From positions 1-64,000 of the forward strand of contig CALJKV010000037.1 of assembly GCA_937974245.1 (NCBI GenBank): 64,000 bases of DNA. Direction: 5' to 3'. The notes beneath the pieces were generated by a model, which was not told the origin of the DNA, searched no databases, and saw only the letters and a list, made by a program, of their open reading frames with translations. This stretch comes from an uncultured Chloroflexota bacterium (GTDB taxonomy: Bacteria > Chloroflexota > Anaerolineae > Aggregatilineales > Phototrophicaceae). How positions within the stretch are numbered: position 1 is the stretch's first letter; every line of letters begins with the position of its first letter. Shown here one piece after another: positions 59,401-64,000 of this stretch. The position numbers and the translations under genes were made by a program.

Positions 59401-60224
59401 GTGGATCACGGATTACGCCGCCGTTCCAGGGTGCGACTGGCGGGCCAAACGGCGGGCCGCTGTTGGTGGCTGGCGGGCAGGAAATAGATATGTTCTTCCA
59501 CCCCACTGGCGTGCAACCGGGGCAGGTGTTTACCGTCGGCGATGTCGTGGCAGCATCCGGACAGGTCGCCCCCACGCTGCCTTCTGTCGTTATGGTCAGC
59601 ATCACCGCGCCGGATGGGATGGTAAAGCAGGCCTTCAGCGGGATCGCCAACCCGGTGGGGTATTTCTACATGCCCGAATATAACGTGATACTCGACCAGG
59701 CCGGTGTCTGGACGGTAGACATCACTGTGCGCCATGATGGGCTGACTTCCGCCGGAATGATCGAACCCCCTGCGCCTACCGGTGGAATCCTGGGGGCAGA
59801 CGGTGGTCGCTTCTTAATTTACGTGCTGCCTGCCGCCAGTGAACCGCTCGTGAGCAATGTCACCGAGCCGGATGTGAGCATCGGGGCGGGCATCCCCTTT
59901 AACTATAATTTCACCATCCCGGATGGCTGGACAGATTTCCAGGTGTACCATACCATCACAACCCCATTCGCAATCCTCGAACAGGGGCCGCTGCGGACCA
60001 GTGGGCTCTCCTTCAGTTACCAGTACAACCCAACCAATTTGAACCGGGTGTTCTCTAATCTGGAAAACAACGGCCAGGGGAGCGGCCCGGCGGCTTCCGA
60101 TGTGGTGACTCTGACGTTTGTTGTCACCGGGCTGGACGAAAATGGCGCGTTTCAGATTCGCAGCCGCACGTTTACCATCCGGCATGACCGGATGCTTTCT
60201 CTGGAAGTCATAGGCAACCAATGA
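56424..60224 (+). CDS. Very large secreted beta-rich protein
   Basis: The 1266-residue protein starts with TTG after AGGAGCG. A signal peptide (LRFLILLILSGLVLSGVSAQ) is followed by a short Ig-like domain (ISVPDTNGVVTITGAPGAVF), a segment like DOMON/CBM9-type beta-sandwiches (LVDGDLSDWETY; LFDTYDHLQLTFTLEG, about 148-215), and several further beta domains to the end. Two late segments (about 690-760 and 1030-1110) share a pattern GTPFTVGDAFYPGLRISPGI / GQVFTVGDVVAASGQVAPTL with ...VTVTVYP/MVSITAP, an internal repeat. No catalytic motif is seen. It is 3 bp before the cytochrome gene, so they likely work together at the cell surface. Confidence 0.75.
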   Translation: MLPYLRFLILLILSGLVLSGVSAQNAAQLTVGDPPVATLISISVPDTNGVVTITGAPGAVFPGAQVAIRNLYTEDTVYAQAGITGSFGAQIYGPGNTPFWISPATNITSTQRNKPGALPGGPGTIIFGQFPQIAQSAGAFTQLLVDGDLSDWETYTNTRLYTFEEHEVLALLNQDSLYVAISDGSLFDTYDHLQLTFTLEGSVYVLTLDPREQQLALLQRIEPSARDLGSLPVASAQTDAVEIRIPLAPINPSNPSVETASLNLLRFFDAADTELLALLIDQDVPLMNETDGIVYLNSQLENDFTRFTIGGPVAQGANRWSARGRISKLTAQPGETLDLEMDVTLTAPDVSPGLIGLRMIGEIILQPVTGADGQQRGGGLNSNNGWSNLQTPSGLAIDNLYADVALGQTIVPWQAVIRKDGQFFFPMQFSLTIPEDLPPGLYVPVFRGTAQAGDGDIVDWTANGLFGEGRGISRLQLTRLPLLLNLGGNIENNHLVWALFFDSPSNGSRGVLSQEDQAHYALDNRVRYNSPTYILQPFDGPPSQGKALTYPLEPYLLNLLPNAYDTITAPLIPFLFPGGRLNARITRPDGMVDDLGSMPILQNQLSTIAADERTLFGGQSPVDSYRLTTLNDLMTNYTFDQYGPYAIELAGNTEDIWGNRYSGGGIYNILVAEMVDILPGVLPGTPFTVGDAFYPGLRISPGIPAEVTVTVTVYPLDDSPPQTYRFSGQADSYGHFSPADEPLYLDTPGEYIADYDVRYTDPEARLWAGSLRGAGVIANRDSNLIAHGVRGLDDDPTEVRPPWLTVQQHLAGTDVDTWRLQAPYFSGDVAWIASGLDGEIKPVFSVQDIGGGYAAWLVANYPVFSGLNGTSMQRLAIEDELPVAMFSSAESLYPPSLLPDDIVNMAYSYVSVVRPGLTARQFVQGGYGGGLLTYLDADDPYNQQSGAGVAGDRPGDFWFVFGGAIVKNEAADVRDSAIYGAFVSMIEEADDPRGSRITPPFQGATGGPNGGPLLVAGGQEIDMFFHPTGVQPGQVFTVGDVVAASGQVAPTLPSVVMVSITAPDGMVKQAFSGIANPVGYFYMPEYNVILDQAGVWTVDITVRHDGLTSAGMIEPPAPTGGILGADGGRFLIYVLPAASEPLVSNVTEPDVSIGAGIPFNYNFTIPDGWTDFQVYHTITTPFAILEQGPLRTSGLSFSYQYNPTNLNRVFSNLENNGQGSGPAASDVVTLTFVVTGLDENGAFQIRSRTFTIRHDRMLSLEVIGNQ

Positions 60225-60227
60225 GGC

Positions 60228-62066
60228 ATGATGATGCATGATACTCGGCGTAAGCGTTTCGTGATGGTTGGGGTACGACGGTCTGGTTGGTGGCTGCTGG
60301 TCGTTATCGGGCTGCTGCTGGTTGCCGCGAGTTGGTCAATTCCGCCGGTCGCTGCCCAGCGCAATACCGAGCCGACCCCCCTGCCGCTGTATGCCTTGCC
60401 AGACAGCCGTTCCCGTCCGATTGCCAGCAGTTCATTGGCCCTCGCGCGGGATAACCGGACTCTGGTTGCCGCTAATTTGCTCAACAATACGATTTCGATT
60501 GCGCTTCCGCTGCAAGGCCAGCTTATCGTCGAAATCCCGGTGGGCAAAGACCCGCGTTCGGTAGCACTCACCGCCGATGGCAACCTGATTCTCGTCACGA
60601 ATCGCGGTGATAACAGCCTCTCGGTGATTGGCCTTGTCACGCAGGAAGTGATCCGCACAATTGATTTGGGCGGGCTTTGGCCGTATGCCGTCGTCACCGA
60701 CAACAATGAAACGGCCTATGTCTCGCTGGAAGGCAGTAACGAGATTGTGTGCGTAGACCTGGTGAACGGGGGAGTTCTCTGGCGGGCAGCGGTGCCGGCC
60801 AACCCCGCCGGGCTGTCGCTGTGGGGCGATTTCCTGTATATCTCCCACTTCTGGAGCGGCGAACTCAGCCTGTTTTACCTGCCGCGCCAGCAGGTGATGT
60901 TTTCTGCCACTACCGGGCTGGATACCAGCGTGTCGCAGTCGGTGGAAATTGACCCAATTCGCGGTCTGGCCTATGTCCCACAGAGCCGCAGCAATGCCAG
61001 CGCCGCCCACCTGACGTTCGATTCGGCGGCTTTTTCGGTGGTCAACGTGATGGACTTGCGCGGCATGACAATCCAACGACGCAACCGTATTGCTATGGAT
61101 ACCGCCGACCAACCCGTGAATATGCCCTTCGCGGCGGCACTCGACCCATTCCGCCAGTGGTTATTTGTCGCTAACGCCGGGAGTGATAATGTCTCGGTGA
61201 TTGACCTGAACACCGGCCTCTCCCGCGCCAATATCCGGGTCGGGGCGAATCCACGCAGCCTGCTGCTCAACCGTGATAACAGTTACCTGTTTGTGCATAA
61301 CGCCCTGGATGGTTCGATCAGTGTAGTCGAAACACGCACGCTTCAGGTAGTGGATACCCTCATCATCAGCGACCTGGTGATCCCAGTGAATATTCTGCTG
61401 GGTGCGCAGCTTTTCCACAGCGCCGCCGACCCCCGTATCAGCACCGACAACCGCCTGAGCTGCGCCAACTGTCACTTTGACGGCCTTTCCGACGGGCGTA
61501 TCTGGCAGGATATGCCGGGTGGCCCACGCAATACGCCGCTGTTGTTCAATCTGCTGGAAACCGCCCCCTATCTGTGGCAGGGCGATTGGGATGAACTGGC
61601 GGACGTTGAACTCAAAATCCGCAGTCTGATGGCCGGGACGGGCTTAATCACCGAGCAGGACCCGAACCCCGCCCTGGGCGATCCGCACACCGGGTTGTCA
61701 CTCGACCTGGGAACGCTGGTAGATTACCTGCTGACGTTGGAAGGCCCGAAGAGCAGCCCGCTGACGACTGATCCGCAGGAACGCGAACGCGGCCAGGCCA
61801 TCTTCCTGGAACAGGGCTGTGACGAGTGTCATGTAGGCAGTGTGGGAACCAACTTGCAGCGGTATGACGTGGGTATTGGCGGGGAATTTGATACTCCGGC
61901 GCTGCGCTGGCTGTGGTTGAGCGCCCCGTACTTCCATGATGGGCGAGCGGCAACTCTGGCTGACGTGTTCGCGCTGCCCGGCCAGCACCAACTGATCGGC
62001 ACGCTCCCCGCCGAGGACATCCAGGCGCTCATCGTGTATCTCCTGAGCCTGCCGGCGACTCCGTAG
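60228..62066 (+). CDS. YVTN beta-propeller protein with two c-type haem motifs
   Basis: The 612-residue protein (several ATGs near the start) has an N-terminal membrane segment or signal (about 21-43). A beta-propeller of YVTN-like repeats follows (DGNLILVTNRGDNSLSVIGL; RQWLFVANAGSDNVSVIDLN; about 65-385). The C-terminal part has two haem c sites, CANCH (412-416) and CDECH (531-535), in a layout like di-haem cytochrome c peroxidase/MauG relatives (TPALRWLWLSAPYFHDGRAA). It should be a periplasmic or outer redox protein, with electron transfer or oxidation as possible roles. Coupled to the giant secreted protein upstream. Confidence 0.88.
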   Translation: MMMHDTRRKRFVMVGVRRSGWWLLVVIGLLLVAASWSIPPVAAQRNTEPTPLPLYALPDSRSRPIASSSLALARDNRTLVAANLLNNTISIALPLQGQLIVEIPVGKDPRSVALTADGNLILVTNRGDNSLSVIGLVTQEVIRTIDLGGLWPYAVVTDNNETAYVSLEGSNEIVCVDLVNGGVLWRAAVPANPAGLSLWGDFLYISHFWSGELSLFYLPRQQVMFSATTGLDTSVSQSVEIDPIRGLAYVPQSRSNASAAHLTFDSAAFSVVNVMDLRGMTIQRRNRIAMDTADQPVNMPFAAALDPFRQWLFVANAGSDNVSVIDLNTGLSRANIRVGANPRSLLLNRDNSYLFVHNALDGSISVVETRTLQVVDTLIISDLVIPVNILLGAQLFHSAADPRISTDNRLSCANCHFDGLSDGRIWQDMPGGPRNTPLLFNLLETAPYLWQGDWDELADVELKIRSLMAGTGLITEQDPNPALGDPHTGLSLDLGTLVDYLLTLEGPKSSPLTTDPQERERGQAIFLEQGCDECHVGSVGTNLQRYDVGIGGEFDTPALRWLWLSAPYFHDGRAATLADVFALPGQHQLIGTLPAEDIQALIVYLLSLPATP

Positions 62067-62097
62067 CTCCTCGTTGGAATTTTCAAAACAGCCTGGC

Positions 62098-62126
62098 ACA
62101 GGGAAGCGTCTATGATGCTTCCCTGT
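62098..62126 (+). terminator. Hairpin after the cytochrome gene
   Basis: ACAGGGAAGC and GCTTCCCTGT form a perfect 10-bp stem. No long T-run follows, but a second hairpin lies 54 bp further on. Confidence 0.6.
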
Positions 62127-62179
62127 AGGTTTCCGGCATACGATCTCCCCAAGTTCCAAATCTCTGCTGAATCAAAAAC

Positions 62180-62206
62180 AGCCAACCACTAACCCGGTTG
62201 GCTATT
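62180..62206. terminator. Bidirectional terminator-like hairpin
   Basis: AGCCAACC and GGTTGGCT (8-bp stem, 8-nt loop) have A-runs before and ATTT after. Confidence 0.65.
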
Positions 62207-62575
62207 TCGCGCACACTTTTATGCTTTTGGGCGCGGAGGGACTAACGGACACCCTAATGTAACACTTAGCATCAGGCTATTATGCCATGTTCCAAAAATT
62301 AAGGGAAAAAAGCGATATGAACAACATGCCCGGCCTAAGAACCGGGTTTTTTGTTACTATGGTATTGTGTCGCTTAGTCCTTTTGACATTCTCACTACAC
62401 CCTTGCGATAAACAAGAACCGATGAAAAACCAGACGCGGCATGAGTGCAAGCTAAGTGCCCCATCCGGCAAGTCTTTTAACAACGGACGCAGGGAAATGC
62501 ACGTTGGCCCTCCCATGCAAAGAATTCCAAAGATTTACAGGATGAAGCACTAAGCCGTAAGAGGGTAAATGCTCC
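62207..62575. other. Region without a convincing gene, with one terminator
   Basis: CCCGG (62329-62333), an 8-nt loop and CCGGG (62342-62346) are followed by TTTTTT, a good intrinsic terminator on the plus strand. The frames across this area (for example 62287-62553) run through the terminator and show no recognisable protein. A short unrecognised transcript ending here is possible. Confidence 0.45.
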
Positions 62576-63079
62576 CTACTTGGGAATTTCAATCATCGCG
62601 CCTTCGGGGGCATCTATAGAAATGACTTGTCGCTTGTGAATTGCGGCAATAATCAACCGTTTCGGGACATAGGGCAACGGGTCTTTATCGTCACCGCCTA
62701 CAAGATTAGTATTATTGACTGCAAATGAGTACCTGCCGTCTTTTACAAACCCCAACAGCACTCCTGTAACGTCTCTCCACGTATCGTTCGCGCCATAGAA
62801 CCCACCGAGTATACACAAATCTCCCCGGCTGACTGTCGTTTCAAGCGATGTTGCCCTCGGTTGCTCTGTCTTAACGGAGATAGATCGTCTACCTATCAAC
62901 ACCCCCAACAGAACGCAAGAACCGATCAAGACAAGCATTAACCCGATTTCGGGATGTCCAGTTAAAAAGGCAGTTACGGCGAGTATCAATGCAATCACCA
63001 CTCCAAGTAAAGTTTTTGCAACTGCACCTGCCACTTCATCAACAAATTTACTTGCTACCTTTTGAACGAAAGTTGCCAT
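62576..63079 (-). CDS. Membrane protein with C-terminal DUF3395-like domain
   Basis: The 167-residue protein has an amphipathic N-terminus, two close hydrophobic segments (about 21-62) and a soluble C-terminal domain. That domain (CILGGFYGANDTWRDVTGVL; NTNLVGGDDKDPLPYVPKRL) resembles the DUF3395-type pattern of YG-x(3-5)-W-x-DVT ... GGD-x-P-PKxL. Its function is unknown. It is divergent from the TIR-domain gene across 353 bp. Base composition appears more A/T-rich than the operons to the left, hinting at separate ancestry. Confidence 0.6.
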   Translation of the reverse strand: MATFVQKVASKFVDEVAGAVAKTLLGVVIALILAVTAFLTGHPEIGLMLVLIGSCVLLGVLIGRRSISVKTEQPRATSLETTVSRGDLCILGGFYGANDTWRDVTGVLLGFVKDGRYSFAVNNTNLVGGDDKDPLPYVPKRLIIAAIHKRQVISIDAPEGAMIEIPK

Positions 63080-63432
63080 AGCTACGTCCCTAGTGCAAAT
63101 TGTATGAGGTAATTATCTTACAAATTAAGTCTAGCCGCTACACTCTAGGGATTTTTTGAACCCCTTGAGGTGTAACGTCAGTGCGGTGCATTCTGCTAGC
63201 ATCAAGGGGGTTTTAAGCCAAAGACATCCAAAACAAAAAGACATCAATTGAAAACCAATAGATGTCTCAGCAATCGCCCCTGGAGGGCTACAACATAACG
63301 CGCAGACCAACAGCGTATTTTTAACGTACCGCCAACGAAGATAACCCGAACTAGGAAAAGGAAAAACCCCGGCAAAATCATTGATAATCAGTATAATTTA
63401 AGAGATCGTGAATATAAGATCAGGAAGACAGA
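63080..63432. other. Divergent intergenic region with a long imperfect hairpin
   Basis: AGACATC-A-ATTG (63239-63250) and CAAT-A-GATGTCT (63256-63267) pair over 11 bp with one A-A mismatch. A small GCCC/GGGC stem follows at 63276-63288. This could be a regulatory site, terminator or small RNA for the TIR gene. No protein is seen. Confidence 0.4.
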
Positions 63433-64000
63433 ATGGCGCGGATTTTTATCAGTTACAGACGTGATGACAGTATGGCTGACGCATTCCTAATCTACGAAAG
63501 GCTAAGAGAAGCTTTTGGGGAAGAAGTATTCTGGGATATTCAAAGTCTCGGAGCGGGTGTCAAGTTTATTTCCGAGATAATTGATGCTGTAAATCAAATT
63601 GATGCAATGGTTGTCGTAATTGGCAAACAGTGGCTTTCCATAACTGATACAAACGGTAGACCCAGGCTCGAAGATCCGAAGGACATTTTAAGAACGGAAA
63701 TTGCTACCGCTCTGGCACGAGATGTGCTAGTAATCCCATTGCTTGTAGGAGGAGCAACGCTTCCTTCAAAATCGGATTTACCAGAAAATCTAAAAACCTT
63801 AACAGACCATAATGCTTTAGCAATAAACTATAGTAGCTTTGACCACGATATTTCACGTGTTATACGGTCTATCGAGCAACAACTCAACGTAAGTAAGGCG
63901 CTCAACCTTACACAAGAAGCGATTCGCCCAAAACCCAAGCAGATACCTTTCATACCTTCGGAAGTCGAGTTAGCCTCATTTTTTGGATTTTCACTAGAGG
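63433..64000 (+). CDS. TIR-domain protein (truncated by the window end)
   Basis: The first 189 residues are visible. The TIR domain fills about 1-145: MARIFISYRRDDSMADAFLI (box 1), VFWDIQSLGAGVKFISEI, VVVIGKQWL, ILRTEIATALARDVLVIPLL (with the candidate catalytic Glu) and FDHDISRVIRSIEQQL. Bacterial TIR proteins of this type often hydrolyse NAD in anti-phage defence or act as signalling adaptors. After about residue 150 a linker starts and a second domain should follow beyond the edge. The partner domain is needed to tell defence from other roles. Confidence 0.9.
   Translation, partial: MARIFISYRRDDSMADAFLIYERLREAFGEEVFWDIQSLGAGVKFISEIIDAVNQIDAMVVVIGKQWLSITDTNGRPRLEDPKDILRTEIATALARDVLVIPLLVGGATLPSKSDLPENLKTLTDHNALAINYSSFDHDISRVIRSIEQQLNVSKALNLTQEAIRPKPKQIPFIPSEVELASFFGFSLE

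Noticed and set aside
62287..62553. 88-residue plus-strand ORF
   Set aside because: It runs through a good rho-independent terminator and has no family likeness.

Overview
The window looks like a piece of a Chloroflexota genome, most likely an Anaerolineae-like or related heterotroph. The pointers are a receiver-fused CpaE inside a cpaB-E-F-tadB-C cluster, a large MalT-type LuxR regulator, many secreted proteins with short Thr/Pro linkers, and reductive dehalogenase genes with Chloroflexota-style RdhB and RdhC partners. This placement is inferred from gene content only; no marker gene is present apart from one tRNA.

Left edge (1-2.9 kb) is a scar zone: a 5'-truncated RHS gene, an IS3-type transposase tail, a MITE-like hairpin with apparent target duplication, and palindromic repeats. 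From 2.9 to 12.8 kb everything reads on the minus strand: hpf and comF, a five-gene Tad/Flp pilus cluster (cpaB, cpaE, cpaF, tadB, tadC), then a soluble histidine kinase and its NarL-type regulator. From 13.0 to 18.1 kb plus-strand housekeeping genes follow (pgeF, yggS, yggT, DUF167, a lipoprotein with a duplicated domain, a HAD phosphatase, rfbB), then tRNA-Ala(CGC). At 18.5-25.5 kb lie an ECF sigma factor with its membrane partner, and a PadR-led operon of membrane and secreted proteins.

The most striking region is 25.9-35.05 kb, a compact organohalide-respiration-type cassette. It holds a HAMP/GAF histidine kinase and NarL-type regulator, a small two-helix membrane protein, a Tat-exported reductive dehalogenase (rdhA1), a cobalamin riboswitch with terminator, a FmdB-type zinc-ribbon gene, a second dehalogenase (rdhA2), an RdhB-like anchor, an RdhC/NosR-like flavoprotein with a flavinylation motif, a small membrane protein and an ApbE flavin transferase. 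A second, degenerate cobalamin-riboswitch-like element ends the cluster. The parts fit an electron path from membrane quinol through a covalently flavinylated membrane protein to corrinoid/iron-sulfur dehalogenases outside the membrane.

From 35.1 to 46.2 kb is a xylo-oligosaccharide operon: a LacI regulator, three near-identical operators, an ABC binding protein and two permeases (no ATPase), a GH3 glycosidase, a secreted GH8 enzyme, xylose isomerase and xylulokinase. From 46.3 to 56.0 kb are an MDR oxidoreductase with a coupled small membrane gene, small proteins, a secreted alpha/beta hydrolase, the MalT-like regulator, a secreted S41 protease and a TrpB2-type synthase. From 56.3 to 62.1 kb a strong promoter leads into a 1266-residue secreted protein and a beta-propeller di-haem c-type protein. 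The right edge carries a membrane protein of unknown role and a TIR-domain gene cut by the window end.
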